Part shown: in pieces, positions 7,093-16,002 of the stretch | How positions within the stretch are numbered: the stretch's first letter is position 1 | Layout: each line of letters begins with the position of its first letter | Assembly: GCA_015904055.1 (NCBI GenBank) | Contig: JABMDE010000004.1 | Location: 39,776 to 57,356 of the forward strand | Length of the DNA: 17,581 bases | Source of the DNA: Nitrospira sp. | GTDB taxonomy: Bacteria > Nitrospirota > Nitrospiria > Nitrospirales > Nitrospiraceae | Reading direction: 5' to 3' | The notes under the pieces: generated by a model | Database searches by the model: none | The model's input: only the letters and a program-made list of their open reading frames with translations | What the model was told of the DNA's origin: nothing | Translations under genes and position numbers: made by a program

Positions 7093-7122
7093 TTGCCCGG
7101 AATCTCTTGGGCTGACTATACA
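7093..7122 (+). promoter_or_regulatory. Predicted sigma70 promoter of the large repeat protein
   Basis: TTGCCC (7093-7098) and TATACA (7117-7122) lie 18 nt apart, with start expected near 7129 and a leader of about 84 nt ending in AAGGAG before the ATG. The rest of the 6939-7212 gap is AT-richer than its surroundings. It contains a small inverted repeat, ACACA/TGTGT at 6981-6995, and nothing else I could identify; no riboswitch consensus was seen. Confidence 0.45.
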
Positions 7123-7212
7123 TGGTTAGGATTGTTCGTCGTGCTATCGCCGAAGGATCCTTATACCATCTCGAACTGTTCGCCGCATATGCAATTAGGG
7201 TAAGGAGTCATC

Positions 7213-10200
7213 ATGGAACTCGCACAATTGTTCTATCTTCGTGAAACCCTCCGTCACCGTGCACGCAATATGTGGGACCGATGGGGGAGCCGGCGCTATT
7301 CAGCCGGCTTTGCCCGGCACCGATCGTCTGTCTCCCGGCAGTTCGTGATGGAGCCCCTGGAGGATCGTGTGCTGCTGTCAGCAACGCCGGTAGACGCCGC
7401 CATACTGGATGCCACCACGACCGATACCACTGTGGTGGCAACCGACGTGTCGGGGATCAGTGGGGAGTCAGCCCTGACAGTAACTCAGGTGCTAGGGGCC
7501 CAGCCGATGAGTTTTGAGGCCAACGTGGGACAGACGGATGAGGCGGTAGCATTTCTCTCGCGTGGGCCGGGTTATGCTGTGTTTCTCACCTCAACAGAAG
7601 CCGTGTTCTCACTCAGCACGATGACAGTTACGGACCCGGCGCAGCTCGATCCGGCTTCATCTGATCCCCTGATGTTGGTGCCAGACCTATCGGAATCAGC
7701 GAGCAGTGATGTGGCGGTGTTGCGGTTGACGCTCGAAGGGGCCAATTCCACGGCCGCGATCACGGGCCAAGAGCTGCTGCCAGGCGTAGTGAATTATCAA
7801 ATGGGTGACGATCCAACTCAGTGGCTTAGCGGAGTATCTACGTATCAGAAGGTTCACTATGCAGGGGTGTACGAGGGGATCGACATGGTCTTTTACGGCA
7901 CCATCGGCGGCGAACTCGAATACGATTGGGTGGTGGCGCCGGGGGCAGACACGGGACAGATCCGCTTGGGCCTTGCGGGGGCGGAGGCTATCAGCCTGGA
8001 CCCTGAGGGCGATCTGATGCTCATGTTGGCTGGCGGGACTGTCACGATCAACAAGCCCGTCGCCTATCAGATCGTGAATGGCACACGAGTGTCAGTTGAG
8101 GCGTCGTACGAACTCAGCACCGATGAGACAGGGCAAACCACCGCTTCATTCATTGTGGGTAGCTATGATGTCGCTGAGACGCTGATCATTGATCCGGTGT
8201 TCGTCTACTCCACCTACCTGGGCGGCAGTGATTGGGACGGTGGCTATGACATTGCCGTGGATGGACAGGGACAGGCCTATGTGACGGGGTACACCTTCTC
8301 GACCGATTTCCCCACCAGCAACGGGAGTCAGCTGTTCGGAGGTGGTCAGTATGACGCATTTGTGACGAAGTTGGATGCGGATGGTGCGGTCGTCTATTCC
8401 ACATACCTCGGCGGTAGCAACACCGACGTTGGCCGGGGCATCGCCGTGGACGGAAGTGGGCAGGCCTATGTGACGGGGTATATCTTAAATCCTTCGTATC
8501 TGTATCCGAACAGTTATGACGCGTTTGTGACCAAGCTGGATGCAGATGGTGCAGGTGTCTACTCCACATACTTGCGCGGTAACAGCCTCGATATTGGTAT
8601 GGGCATCGCGGTGGACGGAAGCGGGCAGGCCTATGTGACGGGATATACCCTCTCGACCGATTTCCCCACCAGCAATGCGAGCCAGGGTTCGAACGCAGGT
8701 GGTATTGATGCCTTTGTCACGAAGCTGAATGCGGCTGGTGCACTTGTGTATTCCACCTACGTGGGTGGCAGCGGTGACGACTCTGGCTATGGGATTGCTG
8801 TGGACGAGACCGGGCAGGCCTATGTGGCCGGGCATACCACCTCTATCGACTTTCCCACCATTGGGGCGAGCCAGGGTTCGAATGCAGGTGGTCAAGATGC
8901 CTTTGTCACGAAGCTGGATACGGATGGTGCGCTTGTGTATTCCACCTACGTGGGTGGTAGCGGCGAGGAATATGGCTATGGGATTGCCGTGGACGGGAGC
9001 GGGCAGGCCTATGTGACGGGGTACACTACGTCTGCAGATTTCGCTACCAGTGGGGCAAGCCAGGCGACGAACGCCGGCGGTAACGACGTCTTTGTGACGA
9101 AGTTGGATACGGATGGTGCGCTTGTGTATTCCACCTACGTGGGTGGCAGCGGAGAGGATTTTGGCTATGGGATTGCTGTGGACGAGAGCGGGCAGGCCTA
9201 TGTGACGGGGGCTACCACCTCTATCGATTTCCCAACCCGTGAGGCGAACCAGGCAATGAGGGCAGGTGGTCACGATGCCTTTGTCACGAAGTTGGATGAA
9301 ACTGGCGCGCTTGTGTATTCCACCTACGTGGGTGGGAGTGATGAGGACCGCGGTTTTGGGGCTGCCGTGGATGAGAGGGGCCAGGTGTATATAACAGGGT
9401 TTACCGCTTCGGGTAATTTCCCTACCAGCAATGCCAGTCAATCGACGAAGGTGGGCTCTGCCGACATCTTTGTGACGAAGCTTACAACAAATACTGCACC
9501 GGTGGGGATGGATCAATGGGTCACTACCGCGGAGGATACGGCAACCACGATTACCCCTAGAGTCACCGATGTAGATGGCGACGCGTTGACCTTCCATATC
9601 GTGACGGGGCCATCTTACGGCACACTGACCGAGAACACTGATGGTAGCTTCAGCTACCAGCCGAACCTCAACTTTTCTGGGGAGGATAGGTTTACGTTTG
9701 TGGCCAACGATGGGATAACAGATTCCAATCTTGCCACAGTAAGCCTTATCGTGACCCCGGTTAATGATACGGCAGTGGCAGGCGCCGACACCTATTCCGT
9801 GCTCGCGGGGAACCCGTTGACGGTATTCGGAGCCGGTGTACTGGCGAATGATAGCGATGTAGATACATCCGTATCCCATCTCCAGGCGCAATTGGTGGAC
9901 ACGGTGACTCGTGGGAGTCTGGTCTTCCATGCCAACGGCGGGTTCACCTATACGCCAGCGCCGGGGTTTGTAGGACAGGATTCATTCACCTATCGAATAG
10001 ATGATGGTGGGACTCTCTCAAACACCGTCACCGTGGTTCTGAATGTGCAAAAGTCTTCCCTTGTCATTAACGGCACTGCCGGAAGCGACGTTATCCGCAT
10101 GAGCGAGTTGAATGGAAATGCCCTTCAAGTGGAGCTGAATGGAGTGGTGCTGCAGTATACCCTCCAAGCGGCGACGCAACTCCGAGTCAATGGCCTGGCG

Positions 10201-10695
10201 GGGGATGACCTAATTTATCTTACGGGATTGCGCCATTCTACACTGGTTGATGGGGGTACGGGACATGATTGGATTGATGCCCGTGAGAACACCGCTCCAT
10301 CAGGCGCTCTGGACTTACGCGGCGGGGATGGGAACGACACGATCATCGGTGGAGCAGGCAACGATCGTCTCGATGGGGGGCTTGACCATGACGTACTCGT
10401 TGGGAACGCGGGCAATGATACTCTCGTGGGGAATGACGGGGATGACCTTTTGGTGGGTGGAAGCGGCAATGATGTACTAGATGGCGGGAAGGGAGACGAT
10501 GCCCTGCTTGGCGGTTCTGGGAATGATACGCTGAAGGGTGGGGAGAACAACGACATTCTGATTGGTGGGGGAGGAGCAGACGCGCTGAACGGCGGATTGG
10601 GATCCAATCAGTTGCTGTACTGGAATGAGGATGCGAAAAAGAAGCAGGACGAGCTGCTATCGATGCATCCGTCTTGGGTTCGAGATTTCGTGTGA
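7213..10695 (+). CDS. Large secreted LEPR-XLL-like / SBBP propeller / cadherin-like / RTX protein (1160 aa)
   Basis: This is a modular extracellular protein. Residues 48-57 read PLEDRVLLSA, close to the LEPR-XLL motif found near the start of giant surface proteins; no ordinary Sec signal is present. Residues of about 95-325 form a beta-rich head of the kind that precedes SBBP propellers (FEANVGQTDEAVAFLSRG). Residues 330-762 are seven SBBP repeats with YSTYVGGS, GIAVDGSGQAYVTG and DAFVTKLD. Two cadherin/Ig-like domains follow at about 763-947 (DVDGDALTF, NDGITDSN, then VLANDSDVD, DDGGTLSN). Next come degenerate RTX units and eleven consecutive GGxGNDxLx nonapeptides at about 1036-1134, which bind calcium and typify type I secretion substrates. 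The last 25 residues may hold the secretion signal. The start has AAGGAG five bases upstream. It stands as a single gene and no ABC exporter lies in the window. Likely role: adhesion or matrix protein; the ligand is unknown. Confidence 0.88.
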   Translation: MELAQLFYLRETLRHRARNMWDRWGSRRYSAGFARHRSSVSRQFVMEPLEDRVLLSATPVDAAILDATTTDTTVVATDVSGISGESALTVTQVLGAQPMSFEANVGQTDEAVAFLSRGPGYAVFLTSTEAVFSLSTMTVTDPAQLDPASSDPLMLVPDLSESASSDVAVLRLTLEGANSTAAITGQELLPGVVNYQMGDDPTQWLSGVSTYQKVHYAGVYEGIDMVFYGTIGGELEYDWVVAPGADTGQIRLGLAGAEAISLDPEGDLMLMLAGGTVTINKPVAYQIVNGTRVSVEASYELSTDETGQTTASFIVGSYDVAETLIIDPVFVYSTYLGGSDWDGGYDIAVDGQGQAYVTGYTFSTDFPTSNGSQLFGGGQYDAFVTKLDADGAVVYSTYLGGSNTDVGRGIAVDGSGQAYVTGYILNPSYLYPNSYDAFVTKLDADGAGVYSTYLRGNSLDIGMGIAVDGSGQAYVTGYTLSTDFPTSNASQGSNAGGIDAFVTKLNAAGALVYSTYVGGSGDDSGYGIAVDETGQAYVAGHTTSIDFPTIGASQGSNAGGQDAFVTKLDTDGALVYSTYVGGSGEEYGYGIAVDGSGQAYVTGYTTSADFATSGASQATNAGGNDVFVTKLDTDGALVYSTYVGGSGEDFGYGIAVDESGQAYVTGATTSIDFPTREANQAMRAGGHDAFVTKLDETGALVYSTYVGGSDEDRGFGAAVDERGQVYITGFTASGNFPTSNASQSTKVGSADIFVTKLTTNTAPVGMDQWVTTAEDTATTITPRVTDVDGDALTFHIVTGPSYGTLTENTDGSFSYQPNLNFSGEDRFTFVANDGITDSNLATVSLIVTPVNDTAVAGADTYSVLAGNPLTVFGAGVLANDSDVDTSVSHLQAQLVDTVTRGSLVFHANGGFTYTPAPGFVGQDSFTYRIDDGGTLSNTVTVVLNVQKSSLVINGTAGSDVIRMSELNGNALQVELNGVVLQYTLQAATQLRVNGLAGDDLIYLTGLRHSTLVDGGTGHDWIDARENTAPSGALDLRGGDGNDTIIGGAGNDRLDGGLDHDVLVGNAGNDTLVGNDGDDLLVGGSGNDVLDGGKGDDALLGGSGNDTLKGGENNDILIGGGGADALNGGLGSNQLLYWNEDAKKKQDELLSMHPSWVRDFV
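8200..9498 (+). repeat. Seven in-frame SBBP repeats, 189-nt period
   Basis: Units begin at 8200, 8389, 8554, 8743, 8932, 9121 and 9310. Six of them are exactly 189 nt (63 codons); the second is 165 nt because it lacks 24 nt in the variable loop. Units 4-7 open with the same DNA string, beginning CTTGTGTATTCCACCTACGT, and share long identical stretches in the GIAVD and GQAYVTG codons. This points to recent duplication or gene conversion among them. Seven units would close one seven-bladed propeller. Confidence 0.9.
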
Positions 10696-10872
10696 GCTGA
10701 AATGTGCAGGAACCACCTAACGTCGGTTTGTGACGTTGTACGGGCGAAAGCTCGACAGGCAGTACGTGTCACACCTCTCGTGAGGTTGCAGGGGCTGACC
10801 GTGCGTCAGCGCCAGGCAGCGGCCTGCACGGAACAGAGGAACTCCGCACATCCGAGCGAGGTGTGCGTTGAA

Positions 10873-11406
10873 CTACCGTAGCGGGGCGAACTCGATATTG
10901 ATGTCTTTCCCCAGATAGTTCACCTGAAACCCCTGCTTGTCGTAGGCCATCACGGCGCCTAGCACGTTTTCGTCGCCGTAGTCTTCCTTGCCCAGCAATT
11001 TACGGATGTCATCCGGGCTTTCGCTATTGAGTACGTTGCGGAAGATGCCTCTGGTCTTGTGCGCGAATCGGTTGTTGATAAAAATCAGGTCGACTTTCCC
11101 ATCCTGGATGCGCACACCGGCCATGGGGCCGGTCGGTTTTCGTTGATCGAGCAGGAAGATAAAGGCCGCTTCCTGCTCGGCCTTGACACCCGATATGGTT
11201 CCATTGACCAGGGTTTCAATGGCGGTGGTCTCTGAGTCGCCGAGCTTAATGCCGAAGAGCGAGATGGTGACGCTCGAAATCGATGCAGACTCTGTCACAT
11301 CGTGTTTACTCAGCTCATAGGGTTCGGCGTGAGCCGAAGGGATACGGCTGGTCAGGAGTCCTACAATAGCCAAGACCAATATGAGTGCTACACGATGCGT
11401 CCCCAT
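10873..11406 (-). CDS. Exported protein of unknown function (177 aa)
   Basis: I do not recognise the family. A clear Sec signal peptide (hydrophobic core about residues 6-20) ends in PSAHA, with cleavage expected after residue 27, leaving a periplasmic or secreted product of about 150 residues. The mature part has beta-rich stretches (ASISSVTISLFGIKLGD) and a helix with SPDDIRKLLGKEDYGDE. The segment GIKLGDSETTAIETLVNG hints at SmpA/OmlA-like or DUF-type small periplasmic folds, but that is a guess. The ATG at 11406 is preferred to the GTG at 11421 because AAGGAG sits six bases upstream of it. The gene starts 28 nt after the 97-aa gene and is probably the last member of the lipB-gdhA cluster. 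A structured but unassigned stretch follows its stop (10696-10872). Confidence 0.8.
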   Translation of the reverse strand: MGTHRVALILVLAIVGLLTSRIPSAHAEPYELSKHDVTESASISSVTISLFGIKLGDSETTAIETLVNGTISGVKAEQEAAFIFLLDQRKPTGPMAGVRIQDGKVDLIFINNRFAHKTRGIFRNVLNSESPDDIRKLLGKEDYGDENVLGAVMAYDKQGFQVNYLGKDINIEFAPLR

Positions 11407-11434
11407 TTGCTTCTCCTTCACTCCTGATCTGTGA

Positions 11435-11728
11435 TTAGGGCTGTGGCGTTGTGGCCAGCAGCATTTCTCCGAGCTCCCGCAGACGGAGAAAGTATGTTTG
11501 AGAGTCTGTGTCCAGTTCTCCGGTCAGTTCGGCCAGCTCGTCCAAACAATCTCTCACAAGGGCCATCCGTTGGTGGTCGAGTCCTTCGGGACTGTCCAGA
11601 AAGAACACGACACACCCGCTGATGACGGTGTCGAGGGTCATCAGCTGGCCTTGGTGCGGGCTTGAGAATTGAGGCCAACCCACACCACAATATTGTTTCC
11701 ACGCTGTCGCGACGTCGTCTCGTGCCAC
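11435..11728 (-). CDS. Small protein of unknown function behind glutamate dehydrogenase (97 aa)
   Basis: The family is not recognised. The C-terminal two thirds look like a real folded protein: a hydrophobic strand VISGCVVFFLD followed by helices with regular leucines (MALVRDCLDELAELTGEL, FLRLRELGEMLL). No signal or membrane segment is present. The GTG at 11728 is chosen because GGAG (11738-11741) lies nine bases upstream and the gene then begins 14 nt after the gdhA stop. An internal ATG at 11641 would give 68 residues. The longer frame extending to 11938 runs into gdhA and is an artefact. A competing frame at 11418-11702 is rich in Arg and Pro, as shadow frames are. Position suggests co-expression with gdhA; a regulatory or accessory role would be speculation. 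Confidence 0.6.
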   Translation of the reverse strand: MARDDVATAWKQYCGVGWPQFSSPHQGQLMTLDTVISGCVVFFLDSPEGLDHQRMALVRDCLDELAELTGELDTDSQTYFLRLRELGEMLLATTPQP

Positions 11729-11742
11729 TGTCTGTCGCTCCG

Positions 11743-13356
11743 TTACGGATACAGTCCGCGTTGAAGATGGGCTTGAGCGACCTGGTCGATTCCGCTCATG
11801 AGCGCCGCCATGCGCATCGATGTCCGCCGTTCGTTCGAGAACTGAAGGGTGCGATGAAAGGCCGACGTGATGATATTGTGCAACCGCTGCTGGATATCGT
11901 TTGCGCTCCAAAAGAATCGTTGAAGATCCTGCACCCACTCAAAATACGATACGATCACTCCGCCTGAATTCGCCAGAATATCGGGAATGATAAAGATGCC
12001 TTTTTCTTCGAGTATGCGGTCGGCCTCCAGGGTTGTCGGGCCGTTTGCCCCTTCCGATAGAATGCGACAGCGCAGGCGATGGGCATTGGTTTCAGTAATT
12101 TGCTCCGAGAGGGCTGCGGGGACGAGTACCGTACAGTCCAGTTGTAGTAATTCCTCGTTTGTGATGGGTTCCCCCATCTTTGTGTCAGCGAGCGATTGTC
12201 CGGAGTGCCGGTAGCGCGTGATCAGCTCGGGGATATCCAGCCCCTTCATGTTGTAGATGCCTCCGAGCACATCGCTGACGGCAACGACTCGCGCGCCTGC
12301 TTGCTGCATGATGAGCGCGGTGTGGGAGCCGACATTCCCAAAGCCCTGGATGGCGACGGTCGTATTCTCGATCGATAGCTTGAGGTGGCGGAGGGCTTCT
12401 AGTGTGACATAGACAACCCCTCGTCCGGTGGCTTCTTCGCGCCCGAGGCTGCCGCCGAGCGAGAGCGGTTTACCGGTCACCACACCAGGAACCGCATAGC
12501 CGACCTGTTGGCTGTAGGTATCCATGATCCACGACATGACTTGCGCGTCGGTTCCTACGTCGGGGGCTGGTACGTCCTTGTCCGGGCCGATGAGGGGGAA
12601 AATCTCAGCGGCATAGCGCCGTGTTAGTCGCTGTAATTCGGCGCGGGATAACTTCTTCGGCGAAACCTGAATGCCGCCTTTTGCCCCACCATAAGGCAGG
12701 CCCGCTAAAGCGCATTTCCACGTCATCCACATCGCGAGAGCCGAGACCTCTCCAAGGCTCACGTCCTGATGATACCGAATGCCTCCTTTGCAGGGGCCGC
12801 GCGAGGAGCCGCCGAGCGAGAGCGGTTTGCCGGTCACCACGCCTGGAACCGCATAGCCGACTTGTTGGCTATAGGTATCCATGATCCACGACATGACTTG
12901 CGCGTCGGTTCCCACGTCGGGGGCCGGTACATCTTTGTCTGGGCCGATGAGGGGGAAAATTTCAGCGGCATAGCGCCGAGTCAGTCGCTGCAATTCAGCG
13001 CGGGACAACTTCTTCGGAGAAACCTGAATGCCGCCTTTTGCTCCACCATAGGGCAAGCCCGCTAAGGCGCATTTCCACGTCATCCACATTGCGAGGGCCG
13101 AGACCTCTCCGAGGCTCACGTCCTGATGATACCGAATGCCTCCTTTGCAGGGGCCGCGCGAGGAGTCGTGTTGCACTCGATAGCCGGTAAAAACTTCCAC
13201 TCGTCCATCGTCCATGCGCACCGGCAGGCTGACGATGAGCGAACGTTGGGGCAGCTTCAGCCGCTCACGCAGGTTTGGGTCCAGCTGCATCGCCTCAGCC
13301 GCTCGATCGAATTGCGCGACCGCCAAACGAAAGGTGTGGGTGTCAAGCTCCTGCAT
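11743..13356 (-). CDS. gdhA: Glutamate dehydrogenase with an in-frame tandem duplication of its catalytic segment
   Basis: Glutamate dehydrogenase interconverts glutamate with 2-oxoglutarate and ammonium using NAD(P)H. The four key residues of the family fall at the expected spacing (24, 12 and 40 apart): Lys71 in CKGGIRYH, Lys95 in MTWK, Lys107 in YGGAKGG and Asp147 in PAPDVGT. They correspond to K89, K113, K125 and D165 of the Clostridium symbiosum enzyme. They then occur a second time at 190, 214, 226 and 266, because 119 residues are repeated exactly. The Rossmann motif GFGNVG and the rest of the coenzyme domain appear once. Without the repeat the protein would have 418 residues, normal for the family; here it has 537. 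The ATG at 13356 follows GAGGG by four bases; the ATG at 13404 lies deep in lipB and is less likely. The gene overlaps the end of lipB by 14 nt. Gene identity is certain; whether this structure is real is doubtful. Confidence 0.88.
   Translation of the reverse strand: MQELDTHTFRLAVAQFDRAAEAMQLDPNLRERLKLPQRSLIVSLPVRMDDGRVEVFTGYRVQHDSSRGPCKGGIRYHQDVSLGEVSALAMWMTWKCALAGLPYGGAKGGIQVSPKKLSRAELQRLTRRYAAEIFPLIGPDKDVPAPDVGTDAQVMSWIMDTYSQQVGYAVPGVVTGKPLSLGGSSRGPCKGGIRYHQDVSLGEVSALAMWMTWKCALAGLPYGGAKGGIQVSPKKLSRAELQRLTRRYAAEIFPLIGPDKDVPAPDVGTDAQVMSWIMDTYSQQVGYAVPGVVTGKPLSLGGSLGREEATGRGVVYVTLEALRHLKLSIENTTVAIQGFGNVGSHTALIMQQAGARVVAVSDVLGGIYNMKGLDIPELITRYRHSGQSLADTKMGEPITNEELLQLDCTVLVPAALSEQITETNAHRLRCRILSEGANGPTTLEADRILEEKGIFIIPDILANSGGVIVSYFEWVQDLQRFFWSANDIQQRLHNIITSAFHRTLQFSNERRTSMRMAALMSGIDQVAQAHLQRGLYP
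12451..12807 (-). repeat. gdhA tandem duplication, second copy (downstream in the gene)
   Basis: This 357-nt unit is adjacent to, and in frame with, the copy at 12808-13164. By hand count the two differ at 24 positions (about 6.7 percent), all silent: the encoded 119 residues are identical. The unit runs from the Ser-Ser-Arg-Gly-Pro-Cys codons to the Leu-Gly-Gly codons, and its end continues into the normal sequence (SLGREEATG). Confidence 0.95.
12808..13164 (-). repeat. gdhA tandem duplication, first copy (upstream in the gene)
   Basis: The first copy of the 357-nt unit joins the normal N-terminal part of gdhA on one side and the second copy on the other. At the junction GGC GGC is followed by TCC TCG, while the natural sequence after GGC GGC is AGC CTC, which fixes the breakpoint to within a base or two. 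Almost no microhomology is present at the joint. Confidence 0.95.
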
Positions 13357-14206
13357 AATCCCTCGATCCGTTACAGGTTGAATCGGTTGATCGTGCGAAC
13401 GCATCGGCTGCAGTAGCGCGGTTGCCGGGATGCGTTGCTATGGTGGCCCACTCAATCGAAAACACCTCGCCGAATATCCGGGCAAGATCAGATTTGACCT
13501 CATCGAGAGGGATGGTCTTGCCGCATAACACATTCATGGAGCTGACCAGGCAATCGGCGAATCCGCATGGATGGATTCGTTGAAACGGCGTCAGGTCCAT
13601 ATCGACGTTGAGCGCAAAACCGTGCAACGTAATGCCTCGTTCAATGCGGATTCCGATAGACGCGATCTTCGCCGGTTGAGGCGTCAGCACCCAGATCCCC
13701 GGCCTCTTCTCGATTCGATGGCCGTCGATATCCCAGCGTTTGAGCAGACGAATGATCACGTCTTCAAGCAGCTGGACGAGTCGTCTTGGGCCTGCAGCGT
13801 GCTGAGCCAACTTGAGGATTGGGTACACGACGATTTGTCCGGGGCCATGGTAGGTGGCTGATCCTCCGCGGTTCACCCGATGCAGTGCCGTTCCATTGAC
13901 GCGTAAGAGGGCTTCATCGCCGCCCCAATCGGATGTGTGGGTGCTGCGCCCCAGGGTATAGACAGGTTGATGTTCAAGGATGACGACCGTATCCGGCCGC
14001 ATGCCCGAGAGACGCTCATGGTGGAGGCGAGACTGTAATTCCCATGCAATGGAATAGGGGACAGGTGTGGGGAAGACAAGGAGCGATCCAGCTATGGCAG
14101 GAGGAAACGCAGGATCTGTTGTGCGGGCCGGAGGCTCCAAGGCGCAGGACCCAATCACAGACTCACCGTTTGGAGTAAAGGATGGTCTGCATAGATTGCT
14201 AGGCAT
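13343..14206 (-). CDS. lipB: Octanoyl-[acyl-carrier-protein]:protein octanoyltransferase LipB
   Basis: LipB moves octanoate from acyl carrier protein to the lipoyl domains of dehydrogenase complexes and the glycine cleavage H protein, the first step of lipoate synthesis. Numbering from the ATG at 14206, the family motifs are present: GRSTH near 86, RGGSATYHGPGQ at about 113-124, AKIASIGIRI with the active-site Lys180, HGFALNVD, and the nucleophile Cys214 in HPCGFAD. The core starts at about residue 43. The N-terminal extension is unlike the family (E. coli LipB has 213 residues), so the true start may be later, for example GTG at 14158; none of the candidates, including ATG at 14284, has a good ribosome binding site. 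The end overlaps gdhA by 14 nt, suggesting translational coupling. No lipA is in the window. Confidence 0.9.
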   Translation of the reverse strand: MPSNLCRPSFTPNGESVIGSCALEPPARTTDPAFPPAIAGSLLVFPTPVPYSIAWELQSRLHHERLSGMRPDTVVILEHQPVYTLGRSTHTSDWGGDEALLRVNGTALHRVNRGGSATYHGPGQIVVYPILKLAQHAAGPRRLVQLLEDVIIRLLKRWDIDGHRIEKRPGIWVLTPQPAKIASIGIRIERGITLHGFALNVDMDLTPFQRIHPCGFADCLVSSMNVLCGKTIPLDEVKSDLARIFGEVFSIEWATIATHPGNRATAADAFARSTDSTCNGSRDYAGA

Positions 14207-14313
14207 CGGAACAAGCGATGTGTCGGGAAGGGGGAGTTTCTTGCGGCGATGTCGCGCACATTCATAGGCGAAACATTGTCGCATAACTAGTGTTCAGGGG
14301 GGAAGCGGCATCT

Positions 14314-14341
14314 CGCAGGCCGGGCGTTCGCCCGTCCTGCG
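14314..14341. terminator. Strong GC-rich hairpin downstream of the sigma-factor gene
   Basis: CGCAGG-C-CGGGCG (14314-14326) pairs with CGCCCG-T-CCTGCG (14329-14341), twelve pairs with one mismatch and a 2-nt centre (in practice a 4-nt loop). It starts 22 nt after the sigma-factor stop on the minus strand and lies ahead of lipB, so it could end the sigma transcript. No T tract follows on either strand, so it could instead be a dispersed extragenic palindrome. Confidence 0.55.
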
Positions 14342-14363
14342 GACTTGCGAACAACCAGAGTGT

Positions 14364-15623
<1,260 letters not shown>

Positions 15624-15752
15624 GGCATCACCTTTCATCTCGTGGTTGCGTATCCGTCTACTTCTGTTAGAGCGTGATGGAAGCAAGAGGATTCATTCTG
15701 GTCGCTACCTGTGTCTATCGCTCTATCAAGCAAAAGGAGTGCTGGACTGAAG

Positions 15753-15938
15753 ATGAGAACGGGCGGGCTCGATCACCTCGAAATCCCAAGACTATTAAAG
15801 AGACTTAATGAAGAAGATGAGATCGTTCTGTCTCAGTTGTGCGGCAACTATGCAGAATTGCCTACAGTTCAAGGACTGAATCGCCACACCATTCAGGTGA
15901 CGGCTCAGATTCATCAGTGCATCTATGAACTGACATGA
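15753..15938 (+). CDS. Possible small protein (61 aa), uncertain
   Basis: A 61-codon frame begins with ATG 13 nt after AAAAGGAG (15732-15739), a longer gap than usual. The product is soluble and helix-like (LEIPRLLKRLNEEDEIVLSQLCGNY), with no signal, membrane helix or recognised motif. It fills the gap between the divergent sigma-factor gene and trmI, where nothing else is coding. An upstream GTG at 15711 lacks a ribosome binding site. Composition is protein-like, but the evidence is thin. Confidence 0.4.
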   Translation: MRTGGLDHLEIPRLLKRLNEEDEIVLSQLCGNYAELPTVQGLNRHTIQVTAQIHQCIYELT

Positions 15939-15966
15939 AACAGCGTGGCGAAGGATGGGTGCTCGG

Positions 15967-15996
15967 TTGCAAACTATAGAATGAACCCCCTAGAAT
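15967..15996 (+). promoter_or_regulatory. Predicted promoter of trmI, implying a leaderless mRNA
   Basis: TTGCAA (15967-15972) and TAGAAT (15991-15996) are 18 nt apart. A start about seven bases after the -10 would fall on the A of the trmI ATG at 16003. An alternative -10, TATAGA at 15975-15980, has no good -35. No Shine-Dalgarno site precedes the ATG, which fits a leaderless transcript. Confidence 0.4.
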
Positions 15997-16002
15997 GCCG
16001 CC

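Noticed and set aside
6939..7212. Riboswitch (for example c-di-GMP) ahead of the large surface protein
   Set aside because: I looked for the c-di-GMP-I core and other common cores and saw no convincing match; the gap shows only a promoter, a small inverted repeat and a ribosome binding site.
8200..9498. CRISPR or other non-coding repeat array
   Set aside because: Period of 189 nt, in frame and coding for SBBP propeller units; no short identical repeats with unique spacers.
8485..9930. 481-codon open frame on the minus strand
   Set aside because: It lies fully antisense to the repeat domains of the large protein; the repeated codon pattern keeps that frame open. The product is His/Arg/Ile-rich with no domain pattern.
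10715..10745. attC-like site (ACCTAAC followed by AACGTC/GACGTT arms) after the large gene
   Set aside because: The first box fits the integron core consensus, but the other end (GTTGTAC) does not, and no integrase or cassette array is present. The stretch 10696-10872 has several short hairpins, but none with a T tract or known fold.
11418..11702. 94-codon minus-strand frame overlapping the 97-aa gene
   Set aside because: Arg/Pro-rich shadow composition. The other frame has a protein-like helix pattern and a start with a ribosome binding site right after gdhA.
12451..13164. Insertion sequence or mobile element as the source of the gdhA repeat
   Set aside because: No terminal inverted repeats, target-site duplication or foreign sequence; both units are plain gdhA coding sequence.
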